Source: Psychroserpens damuponensis
GTDB lineage: Bacteria > Bacteroidota > Bacteroidia > Flavobacteriales > Flavobacteriaceae
Length of the DNA: 64,000 nt
Reading direction: 5' to 3'
Assembly: GCF_000826655.1 (NCBI RefSeq)
Contig: NZ_JXJO01000004.1
Coordinates: 62,001-126,000, forward strand
This document shows positions 10,065-19,351 of the stretch, one piece after another. The first letter of the stretch is position 1. Each line of letters starts with the position of its first letter. Both the position numbers and the translations under genes were made by a program. The notes beneath the pieces were generated by a model, which was not told the origin of the DNA, searched no databases, and saw nothing but the letters and a program-made list of their open reading frames with translations.

Positions 10065-10109
10065 AAATAAACTAATATCATGCATAAATACATTAATATT
10101 AGTTTATTT
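10065..10109 (-). promoter_or_regulatory. 14-base perfect inverted repeat in the rpsK-rpsD gap
   Basis: Arms 10065-10078 and 10096-10109 are exact reverse complements (AAATAAACTAATAT on the plus strand) around a 17-base loop. It lies inside the superoperon, 55 bases past rpsK and 113 before rpsD. The stem is almost all A/T with no GC-rich core, so it is not a standard terminator. An attenuator, processing site or S4 autoregulatory leader are the alternatives. Confidence 0.4.
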
Positions 10110-10164
10110 GTTAAGTTGAGATTGCATAATAACATATTATGCAGTATCTGGATGTGAACTCAGA

Positions 10165-10548
10165 TTAAACTCTTCTTCTTTTAGGAGGACGACAACCGTT
10201 ATGTGGTAATGGAGTAACATCGATAATTTCTGTTACTTCAATTCCAGCATTATGAAGAGATCTTATTGCAGATTCTCTACCGTTACCAGGTCCTTTTACG
10301 TATACTTTCACTTTTTTCAAACCAGCTTCTTTTGCTACTCCTGCACAATCTTCTGCAGCTAATTGAGCAGCGTATGGTGTGTTCTTTTTAGAACCTCTAA
10401 ATCCCATTTTACCAGCTGATGACCATGAAATAACGTCACCTTTTTTATTTGTTAAAGAAATAAGGATGTTGTTAAAAGAGGCAGCGATATGCGCTTCTCC
10501 TACAGCATCAACTATAACTTTACGTTTTTTAGTACTTGACTTTGCCAT
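10165..10548 (-). CDS. rpsK: 30S ribosomal protein S11
   Basis: 127 residues, forming part of the platform of the small subunit next to the E site and the anti-Shine-Dalgarno region. Signature segments include [22 protein letters not shown] and the basic C-terminal [11 protein letters not shown]. Full length. It follows rpsM after 99 bases. Confidence 0.99.
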   Translation of the reverse strand: MAKSSTKKRKVIVDAVGEAHIAASFNNILISLTNKKGDVISWSSAGKMGFRGSKKNTPYAAQLAAEDCAGVAKEAGLKKVKVYVKGPGNGRESAIRSLHNAGIEVTEIIDVTPLPHNGCRPPKRRRV

Positions 10549-10647
10549 ATTATTTTAGTTTTTAGTATTAGTTTATAGTCGCTAGAATCCTAAACCGTTA
10601 AATTTCAAACAGATTCTTTCCAACGTCTAAAGACTAAAGACTATTTA

Positions 10648-11022
10648 TTATTTAGTTGCTTTTTTCTTGTTAGCAACAGTTTTTCTTCTACCTTTTCTAG
10701 TTCTAGAGTTGTTTTTAGTTCTTTGACCTCTTAATGGAAGTCCAGCTCTATGACGAATACCTCTGTAACATCCAATATCCATTAATCGCTTAATGTTCAA
10801 TTGTGTTTCAGAACGTAATTCACCTTCAATAGTAAAAGTACCGACAGCGTCACGGATTGCTCCAATTTGCTCATCTGTCCAATCTTGTACCTTGATGCTT
10901 TCGTCTACTTTAGCCGCTGCTAAAATTTCTACTGCTCTACTTCTACCTACTCCGTAGATATAAGTTAAAGAGATTACTCCTCTTTTCTGTTTTGGTATGT
11001 CTACACCTGCAATTCTTGCCAT
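10648..11022 (-). CDS. rpsM: 30S ribosomal protein S13
   Basis: 124 residues, in the head of the small subunit, contacting the 50S subunit and the P-site tRNA. The N-terminal [15 protein letters not shown] and the helix-two-turn-helix region [10 protein letters not shown] are typical. The C-terminal tail ([15 protein letters not shown] and a Lys-rich end) reaches toward tRNA. Its start is 2 bases after the rpmJ stop, so the two are translationally close. Confidence 0.99.
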   Translation of the reverse strand: MARIAGVDIPKQKRGVISLTYIYGVGRSRAVEILAAAKVDESIKVQDWTDEQIGAIRDAVGTFTIEGELRSETQLNIKRLMDIGCYRGIRHRAGLPLRGQRTKNNSRTRKGRRKTVANKKKATK

Positions 11023-11024
11023 AA

Positions 11025-11141
11025 TTACCCTTGTCTTTGTTTGAATCTAGGATTCTTTTTGTTAATGACGTAAAGTCTACCTTTTCTGCGGACTAATTTA
11101 CAGTCAGCACTTCTTTTTTTAACTGATGCTCTTACTTTCAT
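11025..11141 (-). CDS. rpmJ: 50S ribosomal protein L36 (38 residues, zinc ligands lost)
   Basis: A short gene found by reading between infA and rpsM. It starts ATG at 11141 with [15 protein letters not shown] and ends NPRFKQRQG before TAA at 11025-11027. The length of 38 residues and the ends match L36 exactly. The zinc-ribbon ligands of the classic form (Cys11, Cys14, Cys27, His33) are here Ser, Cys, Asn and Phe, so only one ligand remains and the protein is a C-minus type. It sits 56 bases after infA and 2 bases before rpsM, the usual infA-rpmJ-rpsM order. Confidence 0.97.
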   Translation of the reverse strand: MKVRASVKKRSADCKLVRRKGRLYVINKKNPRFKQRQG

Positions 11142-11197
11142 CTTTGATTATTAATTATTTACTGAAGTAAAATAAACCAATAGGTTTCATCTTACAA

Positions 11198-11413
11198 TTA
11201 GTATCTATAAGTTATTCGAGCCTTAGTTAAATCATAAGGACTCATTTCTAATTTCACCTTATCTCCAGGTAATAATTTAATATAATGCATTCGCATTTTA
11301 CCTGAGATATGTGCTGTCACAATGTGACCATTTTCTAGTTCAACACGAAACATCGCATTTGATAATGCTTCAATGATTGATCCGTCTTGTTCTATTGCTG
11401 CTTGTTTTGCCAT
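11198..11413 (-). CDS. infA: translation initiation factor IF-1
   Basis: 71 residues with an OB fold, binding the A site of the 30S subunit during initiation. I took the ATG at 11413 ([12 protein letters not shown]), because the 12 residues before it in the longer frame are not conserved in IF-1. Diagnostic parts are [20 protein letters not shown] and the C-terminal KARITYRY. It lies 85 bases after secY; there is no map or adk gene between them. Confidence 0.98.
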   Translation of the reverse strand: MAKQAAIEQDGSIIEALSNAMFRVELENGHIVTAHISGKMRMHYIKLLPGDKVKLEMSPYDLTKARITYRY

Positions 11414-11498
11414 ATTAAATATATTAGTGTTTAACCTTAAGGTTAGCAAATACCTTGCCTAAATTTCCTGTGGATAAACCTCTAAATTTGTATTACAT

Positions 11499-12854
11499 TT
11501 AAGCTACTGCTTTTCTGTTTTTACCAGTCTTCATCAAACCATCATAATGTTTATTCAACAAGTATGAATTAATTTGCTGCATCGTGTCTATTGCAACTCC
11601 AACCATAATTAGTAGCGATGTGCCACCAAAGAATAATGCCCAACCACCTTGAACACCCATAATTTGAACTATGATAGCTGGGAACACAGCAATAAGAGCC
11701 AAAAATATGGAACCTGGTAATGTAATTTGAGACATTATTTTATCTAAATACTCTGATGTTTCTGTACCTGGTCTAATACCTGGAATGAAACCACCACTTC
11801 TTTTTAAATCATCTGCCATTTTGTTAGTTGGAACAGTAATCGCAGTATAGAAATATGTAAACACAATAATTAGAAATGCGAATAATACGTTATACCATAA
11901 TCCAAAAGGATCATTAAACTGAGACTGCATCCATTGACCAACTTCACTTGACGATCCCATTGATTTTCCAATTAAACTAGGCACAAACATAATTGCTTGA
12001 GCGAAGATAATTGGCATTACACCTGATGCATTAAGTTTTAAAGGTAAAAACTGTCTGTTTCCTCCAAATACATTTTTCTCATATCCACCTGAAGCAGTAC
12101 GTCTAGCATATTGAACTGCTATTTTACGAACAGCCATAACTAACATAATACATGCTAATATAATCACAAACCAAACTACAAGTTCAATTAAGATCATCAT
12201 TAACCCACCGTTTCCACCACCATCTAAACGAGATGCTGCATTTTGGATAAAAGATGAAGGTAATGTCGCAATAATACCAACCATAATTAATAATGAAATT
12301 CCATTACCAATCCCTTTATCTGTTATTTTCTCTCCTAACCACATTGCGAAGATACAACCTGTAACTAAAATGATCACAGAGGAAATATAAAATTGAGGAC
12401 CTGTTCCTAACAAAAATGCCGAAGAAGGAATCCCAAAGGCTGGCTGTAAACTAGCCAAATAACCTGGTGCTTGAAATAAACAAATGATGATAGTCAACCA
12501 ACGTGTGATTTGAGTAATTTTCTTTTGTCCACTTGCTCCTTCTTTTTGTAATTTTTGTAAATATGGAATTGCAATTCCCATTAATTGAACTACAATAGAA
12601 GCCGAAATGTAAGGCATTATACCAAGTGCAAAAACAGAAGCATTTGCAAAAGCTCCTCCAGTAAACATATTAAGAATTCCTAATATACCACCATCAGTAC
12701 CAGTTGCTAAACCTCCTAGTTGATTTGCATCAATACCTGGTAACACAACCTGAGCACCAAAACGGTACACTAAAAGTAAACCAATCGTTAGAATGATCCT
12801 GTCTTTTAGCTCGGTTATCTTCCAAACATTTTTTAAAGTATCTATTATTTTCAT
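11499..12854 (-). CDS. secY: preprotein translocase subunit SecY
   Basis: 451 residues with ten hydrophobic membrane segments; the protein-conducting channel of the Sec pathway in the inner membrane. Visible parts are the first helix after KDRIILTIGLLLVYR, the plug-region GGILGILNMFTGG, YISASIVVQLMG (SecY signature 1) and the cytoplasmic loop RRTASGGYEKNVFGG. Partner genes secE and secG are elsewhere. Directly after rplO with a 13-base gap, as in most bacteria. Confidence 0.99.
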   Translation of the reverse strand: MKIIDTLKNVWKITELKDRIILTIGLLLVYRFGAQVVLPGIDANQLGGLATGTDGGILGILNMFTGGAFANASVFALGIMPYISASIVVQLMGIAIPYLQKLQKEGASGQKKITQITRWLTIIICLFQAPGYLASLQPAFGIPSSAFLLGTGPQFYISSVIILVTGCIFAMWLGEKITDKGIGNGISLLIMVGIIATLPSSFIQNAASRLDGGGNGGLMMILIELVVWFVIILACIMLVMAVRKIAVQYARRTASGGYEKNVFGGNRQFLPLKLNASGVMPIIFAQAIMFVPSLIGKSMGSSSEVGQWMQSQFNDPFGLWYNVLFAFLIIVFTYFYTAITVPTNKMADDLKRSGGFIPGIRPGTETSEYLDKIMSQITLPGSIFLALIAVFPAIIVQIMGVQGGWALFFGGTSLLIMVGVAIDTMQQINSYLLNKHYDGLMKTGKNRKAVA

Positions 12855-12867
12855 ATTAAAAGTGTTC

Positions 12868-13320
12868 TTATAAAGTTACAGCTTCTCCACCTGCAGCTTC
12901 AATTGCAGCCTTTGCCGTCGCCGTAAATTTATGAGCAGTTACTGTTAATTTTGATTTTAATTCACCACGACCAAGAATTTTAACTACTTCATTCTTTCCG
13001 GCCAAACCTAATTCAACTAGAGTTTGGAAATCAACTGCATCTTTAATTTTCTTGTCATCTACTAAACCTTGAAGCGTATCTAAGTTTACACCTTGATATG
13101 CCACACGATTAATATTTGTGAATCCAAATTTAGGAACTCGTCTTTGAAGAGGCATTTGACCACCTTCAAATCCTAATTTCTTAGAATAACCAGAACGAGA
13201 TTTTGCTCCTTTGTGACCACGAGTTGCCGTACCACCTTTTCCAGAACCTTGTCCTCTACCTATTCGTTTACCTTGATTCTTTGTAGAACCTTCTGCTGGT
13301 TTTAAATTACTTAAGTTCAT
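12868..13320 (-). CDS. rplO: 50S ribosomal protein L15
   Basis: 150 residues. Starts MNLSNLKPAEGSTK, then the Gly/Arg/Lys-rich extended arm (RIGRGQGSGKGGTATRGHKG) that threads into 23S rRNA, and a globular C-terminal domain ending in AAGGEAVTL. Late-assembly protein of the large subunit. 9 bases after rpmD. Confidence 0.98.
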   Translation of the reverse strand: MNLSNLKPAEGSTKNQGKRIGRGQGSGKGGTATRGHKGAKSRSGYSKKLGFEGGQMPLQRRVPKFGFTNINRVAYQGVNLDTLQGLVDDKKIKDAVDFQTLVELGLAGKNEVVKILGRGELKSKLTVTAHKFTATAKAAIEAAGGEAVTL

Positions 13321-13329
13321 TGTATCTTA

Positions 13330-13512
13330 TTATTTTGTTTCTTCAACAGAAACTAAATGTGAAACTTTACTTACCATTCCAAGTATACTTGGAGACGCAT
13401 CGTGCAATTTGGTTTGACCAATTTTGTTTAAACCAAGAGACTCTAAGATTCTCTTTTGGTTTTGCGTACGATTTATTGCGCTTTTTACTTTTGTTACTTT
13501 AATCTTTGCCAT
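13330..13512 (-). CDS. rpmD: 50S ribosomal protein L30
   Basis: 60 residues, a small alpha-beta protein of the large subunit. Recognised by the KVTKVKSAINRTQNQKRIL start region, the following GLNKIGQT segment and its fixed place between rpsE and rplO. rpmD is absent in some bacteria but retained here. Confidence 0.96.
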   Translation of the reverse strand: MAKIKVTKVKSAINRTQNQKRILESLGLNKIGQTKLHDASPSILGMVSKVSHLVSVEETK

Positions 13513-13523
13513 CGTCCTATTGA

Positions 13524-14048
13524 TTAACCGTTAAATACTTTATCAAGAGAAATACCTCTTTCCTTTGCAATTGTTCTTGCATCTCTTAATTGTAATAAGG
13601 CATCAAAAGTTGCTTTTACTACATTATGAGGGTTAGAAGATCCTTGAGATTTAGATAATACATCATGAATACCAACTGCTTCTAAAACTGTTCTCACAGC
13701 TCCACCAGCAATTACACCTGTACCAGGAGCAGCAGGAATAATATTTACTCTTGCTCCACCAAACTTACCTTTTTGTTCGTGAGGTAAAGTTCCTTTTATA
13801 ATAGGAATTCTTACTAAGTTCTTCTTAGCATCTTCAACAGCTTTGGCTATTGCAGTTGCAACATCTTTAGATTTTCCTAAACCGTGACCAACAACTCCAG
13901 CTTCATCACCAACCACTACGATCGCTGAAAAACCAAAAGCTCTACCACCTTTTGTTACTTTAGTAACTCTTTGAACACCAACTAAACGATCTTTAAGATC
14001 TATTCCACTTGGTTTTACTAGTTCTGCGTTTTTATATTTTTGATACAT
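13524..14048 (-). CDS. rpsE: 30S ribosomal protein S5
   Basis: 174 residues; helps decoding fidelity and mRNA helicase activity at the entry channel. The N-terminal double-stranded RNA-binding fold contains [17 protein letters not shown] and the basic loop [14 protein letters not shown]. The C-terminal domain has [20 protein letters not shown]. Its position between rplR and rpmD is standard. Confidence 0.99.
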   Translation of the reverse strand: MYQKYKNAELVKPSGIDLKDRLVGVQRVTKVTKGGRAFGFSAIVVVGDEAGVVGHGLGKSKDVATAIAKAVEDAKKNLVRIPIIKGTLPHEQKGKFGGARVNIIPAAPGTGVIAGGAVRTVLEAVGIHDVLSKSQGSSNPHNVVKATFDALLQLRDARTIAKERGISLDKVFNG

Positions 14049-14054
14049 AGTGTC

Positions 14055-14411
14055 TTAAAATTTAAGTCCGCCTTCTCTTGCGCCTTCAGCTAATGATTTT
14101 ACTCTTCCGTGATATTGGTATCCACCTCTATCAAAAGATATAGTGTTTATACCAGCCTTAATTGCTTTTTCAGCTACAGCTTTACCAACTAGGGTTGCTT
14201 TTTCTGATTTAGTTCCTTTTGCCGAAACTACATCCTTATCTCTAGAAGATGCTGCAGCTAAAGTTTTACCTGTTACATCATCTACAACTTGAGCATAGAT
14301 TTCTTTATTACTTCTAAAAACAGCTAATCTAGGTCTTGCTTCTGTACCAGAAACAACCTTACGGATTCTGCTTTTTATTCTTAGTCTTTTTTCGTTCTTT
14401 GTTAATGCCAT
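14055..14411 (-). CDS. rplR: 50S ribosomal protein L18
   Basis: 118 residues, one of the 5S rRNA-binding proteins of the central protuberance with L5. Basic N-terminus ([15 protein letters not shown]), then [17 protein letters not shown], and the C-terminal [23 protein letters not shown] split by short loops. Full length. Confidence 0.98.
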   Translation of the reverse strand: MALTKNEKRLRIKSRIRKVVSGTEARPRLAVFRSNKEIYAQVVDDVTGKTLAAASSRDKDVVSAKGTKSEKATLVGKAVAEKAIKAGINTISFDRGGYQYHGRVKSLAEGAREGGLKF

Positions 14412-14421
14412 AACTAATTTT

Positions 14422-14964
14422 TTAAGCTGATTTACCTGCTTTTCTTCTTAATTCTTCACCAACAAACTTAACACCTTTACCTTTATAAGGCTCTGGTGGT
14501 CTAAATCCGCGAATCTTCGCAGCGACTTGTCCAACTAATTGTTTATCGTGAGATGTTAATTTTATTATTGGGTTTTTACCTTTTTCTGAGATAGTCTCAA
14601 TTTTCACTTCTGGAGCAATATCTAAAACGATATTGTGAGAGAAACCTAAAGCCAAATCTAATTTTTGACCTTGGTTAGATGCTCTATAACCTACACCAAC
14701 AAGTTCTAATTCTTTAGTCCATCCTTTAGATACACCTTCTATCATGTTGTTTAATAAAGATCTGTACAAACCATGTTTAGATTTTTGATCTTTATTGTCT
14801 GCTGATCTTGTTACAAGTACGTTTCCGTCTTCAACTTTAATTTCAACAGTATCATATGATTGTGTTAATTCACCTAATTTACCTTTTACTGTAACTGAGC
14901 TATCTTTAACATCAACTGTAACACCTTCTACTATTGCTACTGGATTATTTCCTATTCTTGACAT
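14422..14964 (-). CDS. rplF: 50S ribosomal protein L6
   Basis: 180 residues made of two repeated L6 folds, near the GTPase centre and the sarcin-ricin loop. The signature [19 protein letters not shown] is present near the C-terminus and the start [11 protein letters not shown] is typical. Between rpsH (18 bases) and rplR (10 bases). Confidence 0.99.
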   Translation of the reverse strand: MSRIGNNPVAIVEGVTVDVKDSSVTVKGKLGELTQSYDTVEIKVEDGNVLVTRSADNKDQKSKHGLYRSLLNNMIEGVSKGWTKELELVGVGYRASNQGQKLDLALGFSHNIVLDIAPEVKIETISEKGKNPIIKLTSHDKQLVGQVAAKIRGFRPPEPYKGKGVKFVGEELRRKAGKSA

Positions 14965-14982
14965 GTTCTTTCTGCTTTATTA

Positions 14983-15381
14983 TTAGTAAACGTAACACAA
15001 TACTTCACCGCCTACATTATCTCTATGCGCTTGCTTCCCTGTAATTACACCTTTTGATGTAGAAACAATTGCAATCCCTAATCCGTTAAGGATTCTTGGC
15101 ATTTCATTTGCTCCAGCATACTGACGTAAACCTGGTGTACTGATTCTTTGAATTTTTCTGATAACTGACTCTTTAGTTTCTTTATTGTACTTCAAAGCAA
15201 TTTTAATTGTTCCTTGTACACTAGAGTCATCAAATTTATAACTTAAAATATATCCTTGATCGAATAATATTTTAGTCATTTCCTTTTTAAGGTTTGATGC
15301 AGGGATTTCAACAACTCTATGGTTGGCTTTCACTGCATTTCTGATTCTTGTTAAGTAATCAGCAATTGGATCTGTATTCAT
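14983..15381 (-). CDS. rpsH: 30S ribosomal protein S8
   Basis: 132 residues, primary binder of 16S helix 21. The C-terminal signature region STSKGVITGKQAHRDNVGGE is followed by the end LCYVY, and the N-terminus DPIADYLTRIRNAVKANH is typical. In E. coli S8 also represses its own operon at the mRNA level. Here the gene is preceded by a 99-base gap with hairpin-forming sequence, which could host a similar control site, but that is inference. Confidence 0.99.
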   Translation of the reverse strand: MNTDPIADYLTRIRNAVKANHRVVEIPASNLKKEMTKILFDQGYILSYKFDDSSVQGTIKIALKYNKETKESVIRKIQRISTPGLRQYAGANEMPRILNGLGIAIVSTSKGVITGKQAHRDNVGGEVLCYVY

Positions 15382-15457
15382 TGATATTAATTTGCGGTAA
15401 TGGTTTTCGATATTCCAATTTCAGAATCGAACCTAAAACCAATTTATAATTATTTTT

Positions 15458-15477
15458 AAATCGTTATAAAACGATTT
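15458..15477 (-). promoter_or_regulatory. hairpin in the rpsN-rpsH gap
   Basis: Perfect 8-base stem AAATCGTT / AACGATTT with loop ATAA, 3 bases past the rpsN stop. No T run follows on the minus strand, so it is not a standard terminator. A second weaker inverted pair (GGTTTTCGATATTC with GAATCGA...AAAACC) lies closer to rpsH. Together they could form an mRNA structure before rpsH. Confidence 0.35.
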
Positions 15478-15480
15478 TAT

Positions 15481-15750
15481 TTACCAAGATGCTTTTCTAA
15501 CACCAGGTATTAACCCTTGGTTTGCCATTTCACGAAACGTAACACGTGAAATACCAAAAGTTCTCATGTAGCCTTTAGGTCTTCCTGTTAACTTACAACG
15601 GTTATGTTGACGTATAGGAGAAGCATTTTTTGGTAACTTTTGTAACGCTTCGTAATCGCCAGCTTCTTTTAAAGCTTTACGTTTCTCAGCATATTTTGCT
15701 ACTGTTTTTGCTCTTTTTACCTCACGGGCTTTCATTGATTCTTTAGCCAT
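15481..15750 (-). CDS. rpsN: 30S ribosomal protein S14
   Basis: 89 residues, the long zinc-independent (C-minus) form: the CxxC pairs of the short type are absent. It ends in the conserved [18 protein letters not shown]. Head of the small subunit. 3 bases after rplE, then an unusual 99-base gap to rpsH. Confidence 0.98.
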   Translation of the reverse strand: MAKESMKAREVKRAKTVAKYAEKRKALKEAGDYEALQKLPKNASPIRQHNRCKLTGRPKGYMRTFGISRVTFREMANQGLIPGVRKASW

Positions 15751-15753
15751 ATC

Positions 15754-16305
15754 TTAGTTCTTTTGAAAAGGTAATCCCATTTCAGTTAATAACGATTTTG
15801 CTTCTTTATCTGTATTAGCAGATGTTACAAAAGTAATATCCATACCAGAGATTTTATTGATTTTATCAATATTTATTTCTGGGAAGATAATTTGTTCAAC
15901 AACACCTAAGTTATAATTCCCTCTACCATCAAAACCTTTAGCTTTGATACCGTTGAAATCTCTAACACGAGGTAACGCAGACGTTACTAAACGATCTAAA
16001 AACTCATACATTTGCTCTCCTCTTAACGTAACTCTTACACCAATTGGCATACCCTTACGTAATTTGAAGGTTGCAACATCCTTTTTAGATAATGTAGCAA
16101 CAGCTTTTTGACCAGATATCATTGTTAATTCATCAATTGCATGATCAATTAATTTTTTATCAGCAACTGCAGCTCCAACTCCTTTAGATATTACTATCTT
16201 AGTAAGTTTAGGAACTTGCATTACGTTTTTATATCCGAATTCTTCTGTAAGAGCAGAAACTACTTTGTCCTTGTACTCTTGTTTTAATCTTGGAATATAA
16301 GTCAT
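15754..16305 (-). CDS. rplE: 50S ribosomal protein L5
   Basis: 183 residues; binds 5S rRNA and contacts the P-site tRNA and S13. Signature [11 protein letters not shown] appears near residue 35, with [18 protein letters not shown] and the C-terminal half [10 protein letters not shown]. 2 bases after rplX. Confidence 0.99.
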   Translation of the reverse strand: MTYIPRLKQEYKDKVVSALTEEFGYKNVMQVPKLTKIVISKGVGAAVADKKLIDHAIDELTMISGQKAVATLSKKDVATFKLRKGMPIGVRVTLRGEQMYEFLDRLVTSALPRVRDFNGIKAKGFDGRGNYNLGVVEQIIFPEINIDKINKISGMDITFVTSANTDKEAKSLLTEMGLPFQKN

Positions 16306-16307
16306 AA

Positions 16308-16619
16308 CTATATTACTTCATTTGATTTTGTTGAAAATCTTACTTTCTTATCACCTTCCATTTTATAACCTACTCTTGTTGTTTCACCTTTTGATGTTAA
16401 CAATGATAAATTAGAAATATGCATTGGTGCTTCTTTTTCTACAATTCCACCTTGAGGGTTTTGAGCACTTGGTTTAGTATGTTTCTTAACCATGTTCACG
16501 CCTTCTACTATGGCTTTGTTTTTATCTTTTAATACTTTAAGTACATTACCTTCGGTACCTTTATGGTCTCCAGCTATTACTTTAACGGTATCTCCTGATT
16601 TAATTTTAAACTTTGTCAT
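16308..16619 (-). CDS. rplX: 50S ribosomal protein L24
   Basis: 103 residues from the ATG at 16619 ([21 protein letters not shown], with the KOW motif). An ATG at 16631 overlapping the rplN stop would add MTNK. I prefer the shorter start because L24 of related bacteria begins at this point and 103 residues is the usual length, but the longer start is possible. Assembly initiator of the large subunit at the exit tunnel. Confidence 0.96.
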   Translation of the reverse strand: MTKFKIKSGDTVKVIAGDHKGTEGNVLKVLKDKNKAIVEGVNMVKKHTKPSAQNPQGGIVEKEAPMHISNLSLLTSKGETTRVGYKMEGDKKVRFSTKSNEVI

Positions 16620-16630
16620 CTTATTAGTCA

Positions 16631-16999
16631 TTAAAGCACTTCTGGTGCTAATGATACAATTTTCATGAATTGTCTATCACGAAGTTCTCTAGCTACTGGT
16701 CCAAATACACGTGTTCCTCTCATTTCACCCGTTGGGTTTAAAAGCACACAGGCATTATCATCAAATCTAATATAAGATCCATCTGGACGTCTCACTTCTT
16801 TTTTAGTACGAACAACTACTGCTGTTGACACTGCTCCTTTTTTAATGTTTCCATTAGGAGTAGCATCTTTTACTGAGACAACAATTTTATCTCCAATAGA
16901 TGCGTATCTTCTTTTTGTACCACCTAGAACACGGATCGTTAAAACTTCCTTTGCTCCAGTGTTATCAGCTACTTTTAATCTTGATTCTTGTTGTACCAT
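16631..16999 (-). CDS. rplN: 50S ribosomal protein L14
   Basis: 122 residues beginning [19 protein letters not shown], with the signature [22 protein letters not shown] split across the middle. It forms an intersubunit bridge to 16S helix 14. 2 bases after rpsQ; its TAA may overlap an alternative rplX start. Confidence 0.99.
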   Translation of the reverse strand: MVQQESRLKVADNTGAKEVLTIRVLGGTKRRYASIGDKIVVSVKDATPNGNIKKGAVSTAVVVRTKKEVRRPDGSYIRFDDNACVLLNPTGEMRGTRVFGPVARELRDRQFMKIVSLAPEVL

Positions 17000-17001
17000 A
17001 A

Positions 17002-17259
17002 TTACTTCGCTCTTTCAATTATTTCTACTAATCTCCAACATTTAGATTTACTTAAAGGTCTTGTTTCCATGATCTTTACTGTATCTCCAATATTGCAATC
17101 GTTTGTTTCGTCATGAGCAACATATTTCTTTGTTTTCAAAACGAACTTTCCGTACATAGGGTGTTTTACTTTTTTAACTTCAGCAACCACAATTGATTTC
17201 TGCATTTTGTTACTAGTAACAATTCCTATACGTTCTTTTCTTAAATGTCTTTTTTCCAT
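17002..17259 (-). CDS. rpsQ: 30S ribosomal protein S17
   Basis: 85 residues with an OB fold; a primary assembly protein of the small-subunit body. Recognised by [19 protein letters not shown] and [20 protein letters not shown]. Gap of 18 bases to rpmC upstream and 2 to rplN downstream. Confidence 0.98.
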   Translation of the reverse strand: MEKRHLRKERIGIVTSNKMQKSIVVAEVKKVKHPMYGKFVLKTKKYVAHDETNDCNIGDTVKIMETRPLSKSKCWRLVEIIERAK

Positions 17260-17277
17260 CTTTCAGCCAGAATACAA

Positions 17278-17469
17278 TTATTGTATTTCTCTTTTAGTTA
17301 ATTCTGTTGCAATTCGTGCTACTGAACGTCTAACGTTTCGTAACTGAATTGGATTATCTAATGGAGAGATTGCATGAGCCATTTTAAGGTCTGCATAACT
17401 CTTTTTAGTTTCACCAAGTTTCTCTTGTAACTCAGCTACTGATAATTCTTTAATTTCTGATTGTTTCAT
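17278..17469 (-). CDS. rpmC: 50S ribosomal protein L29
   Basis: 63 residues, two long helices. MKQSEIKELSVAELQEKL and the C-terminal RNVRRSVARIATELTKR are typical. It lies at the exit tunnel next to L23, near the binding site of trigger factor and SRP. Confidence 0.98.
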   Translation of the reverse strand: MKQSEIKELSVAELQEKLGETKKSYADLKMAHAISPLDNPIQLRNVRRSVARIATELTKREIQ

Positions 17470-17482
17470 AATATCAAATAAA

Positions 17483-17902
17483 TTAAGCTTCGTAATCTCG
17501 AGCCATTAAAAACTTTGTTTTCACAGGTAACTTTTGTGCAGCTAATCTTAAGGCTTCTTTTGCAATTTCCATTGGTACTCCACCAATTTCAAATATAATT
17601 CTTCCTGGTTTAACTACAGCTACCCAATATTCTACAGCACCTTTACCTTTACCCATACGTACTTCTAATGGCTTTTTAGTAATTGGCTTGTCCGGAAAAA
17701 CTTTGATCCATAATTGGCCTTCTCTCTTCATGTAACGAGTTGCGGCAATACGCGCAGCCTCAATTTGACGAGAAGTCAAAAAATTAGCATCCATTGATTT
17801 TATACCAAACATACCATTGGAAAGTGTGTAACCTCTTCCGGTATTTCCTTTCATACGTCCTTTTTGGACTTTACGAAATTTTGTTCTTTTCGGTTGTAAC
17901 AT
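17483..17902 (-). CDS. rplP: 50S ribosomal protein L16
   Basis: 139 residues beginning [19 protein letters not shown]. It carries the basic [20 protein letters not shown] region and [11 protein letters not shown]. It helps form the A-site tRNA pocket of the large subunit. 19 bases after rpsC. Confidence 0.99.
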   Translation of the reverse strand: MLQPKRTKFRKVQKGRMKGNTGRGYTLSNGMFGIKSMDANFLTSRQIEAARIAATRYMKREGQLWIKVFPDKPITKKPLEVRMGKGKGAVEYWVAVVKPGRIIFEIGGVPMEIAKEALRLAAQKLPVKTKFLMARDYEA

Positions 17903-17921
17903 TTTTACTTTTCTTTAAAAA

Positions 17922-18641
17922 TTACTTTCTACGACGAGATTTGTTATCACGACCGCGTCCTCCTGATTTACCACCTTGTTTCTTAGACAAGCCAACTAAT
18001 GGAGAAAGTTCTCTTTTTCCGTATACTTCACCTTTCATAATCCACACTTTAACACCTAACCTACCGTAAGTAGTATGTGCCTCAACTAAAGCGTAATCTA
18101 TGTCAGCTCTAAAAGTAGACAAAGGAATACGTCCTTCTTTATAATGTTCGCTACGTGCCATTTCAGCTCCATTTAAACGACCACTAATTTGAATTTTAAT
18201 TCCTTCTGCATTCATTCGAATTGCTGCTGCAATTGCCATCTTAATCGCACGTCTGTAAGAAATACGATTTTCAATTTGGCGAGCAACACTTGATCCTACC
18301 AAGAATGCATCAAGTTCAGGTCTCTTAATTTCAAAGATATTCAACTGAACTTCTTTTCCAGTAATTTTCTTAAGCTCTTCTTTTAACTTGTCTACCTCTT
18401 GTCCACCTTTTCCAATAATAATACCAGGTCTAGCAGTAGTGATAGTAACGGTTACAAGTTTAAGCGTACGCTCAATAATAACTCTAGATACACTAGCTTT
18501 TGATAAACGAGCATGAATATACTTTCTGATTTTATCGTCTTCAGCAAGTTTATCACCATAATCATTTCCACCATACCAGTTAGATTCCCATCCTCTGATA
18601 ATTCCTAAACGATTTCCGATTGGATTTGTCTTTTGTCCCAT
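17922..18641 (-). CDS. rpsC: 30S ribosomal protein S3
   Basis: 239 residues; KH domain in the first half with the GxxG-type loop in [13 protein letters not shown], then the C-terminal domain with [16 protein letters not shown]. The basic Gly/Arg/Lys tail ([17 protein letters not shown]) is typical of this phylum. It lines the mRNA entry channel with S4 and S5. Confidence 0.99.
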   Translation of the reverse strand: MGQKTNPIGNRLGIIRGWESNWYGGNDYGDKLAEDDKIRKYIHARLSKASVSRVIIERTLKLVTVTITTARPGIIIGKGGQEVDKLKEELKKITGKEVQLNIFEIKRPELDAFLVGSSVARQIENRISYRRAIKMAIAAAIRMNAEGIKIQISGRLNGAEMARSEHYKEGRIPLSTFRADIDYALVEAHTTYGRLGVKVWIMKGEVYGKRELSPLVGLSKKQGGKSGGRGRDNKSRRRK

Positions 18642-18649
18642 ATCTCTAT

Positions 18650-19057
18650 TTAAGCTTGTGTGTTATTTTTAGCTCCAATCACAACAGTTACGTGATTCGA
18701 TCTTTTTCTAATTCTGTGTGCACGACCTTGAGGTGCTGGGCGCAATCTTTTTAACATAGATCCTCCATCAACTCTAATCTCTTGAACAAATAAATCTGCC
18801 TCTTCCATATCAGCATCTTCATTTTTAGCTTGCCAGTTAGCAATTGCTGATAACAACAATTTCTCTAAACGTCTTGACGCCTCTTTAGAGCTAAATCTCA
18901 AGATTTGTAATGCTTTCTCAGCTTCTTTACCTCTTACCAAGTCTGCAACTAAACGCATTTTTCTTGGTGAAGTAGGACAGTTATTTAGTTTTGCAAATGC
19001 AACTTTCTTTCTGTCTTCCTTAATAGCATCTGCCATTTGTTTTTTACGACTTCCCAT
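18650..19057 (-). CDS. rplV: 50S ribosomal protein L22
   Basis: 135 residues. The start [15 protein letters not shown] is the usual one in flavobacteria. The family core begins at [20 protein letters not shown] and the C-terminal hairpin (RRPAP-like [16 protein letters not shown]) extends down the exit tunnel, where macrolide-resistance changes occur in other species. 5 bases after rpsS. Confidence 0.98.
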   Translation of the reverse strand: MGSRKKQMADAIKEDRKKVAFAKLNNCPTSPRKMRLVADLVRGKEAEKALQILRFSSKEASRRLEKLLLSAIANWQAKNEDADMEEADLFVQEIRVDGGSMLKRLRPAPQGRAHRIRKRSNHVTVVIGAKNNTQA

Positions 19058-19062
19058 AGCTA

Positions 19063-19341
19063 CTATTTTTTACCTTTATTTTTTGCACCTGCATGACCTC
19101 TAAAAGATCTTGTTGGTGAAAATTCTCCTAATTTGTGACCTACCATATTCTCAGTTACGTAAACTGGTACAAATTGACGTCCGTTATGAACTGCAATAGT
19201 TTGTCCAACAAAATCTGGAGAAATCATAGAGGCTCTAGACCACGTTTTGATTACTGTCTTTTTGTTAGATGCGATATTAGCATCAACTTTTTTACTCAAT
19301 TTATAATGGATGTAAGGTCCTTTTTTTAATGAACGTGCCAT
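19063..19341 (-). CDS. rpsS: 30S ribosomal protein S19
   Basis: 92 residues, [15 protein letters not shown] start and the signature [20 protein letters not shown], in the head of the small subunit in complex with S13. Ends GAKNKGKK. 10 bases after rplB. Confidence 0.99.
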   Translation of the reverse strand: MARSLKKGPYIHYKLSKKVDANIASNKKTVIKTWSRASMISPDFVGQTIAVHNGRQFVPVYVTENMVGHKLGEFSPTRSFRGHAGAKNKGKK

Positions 19342-19351
19342 ATTATCTCAA

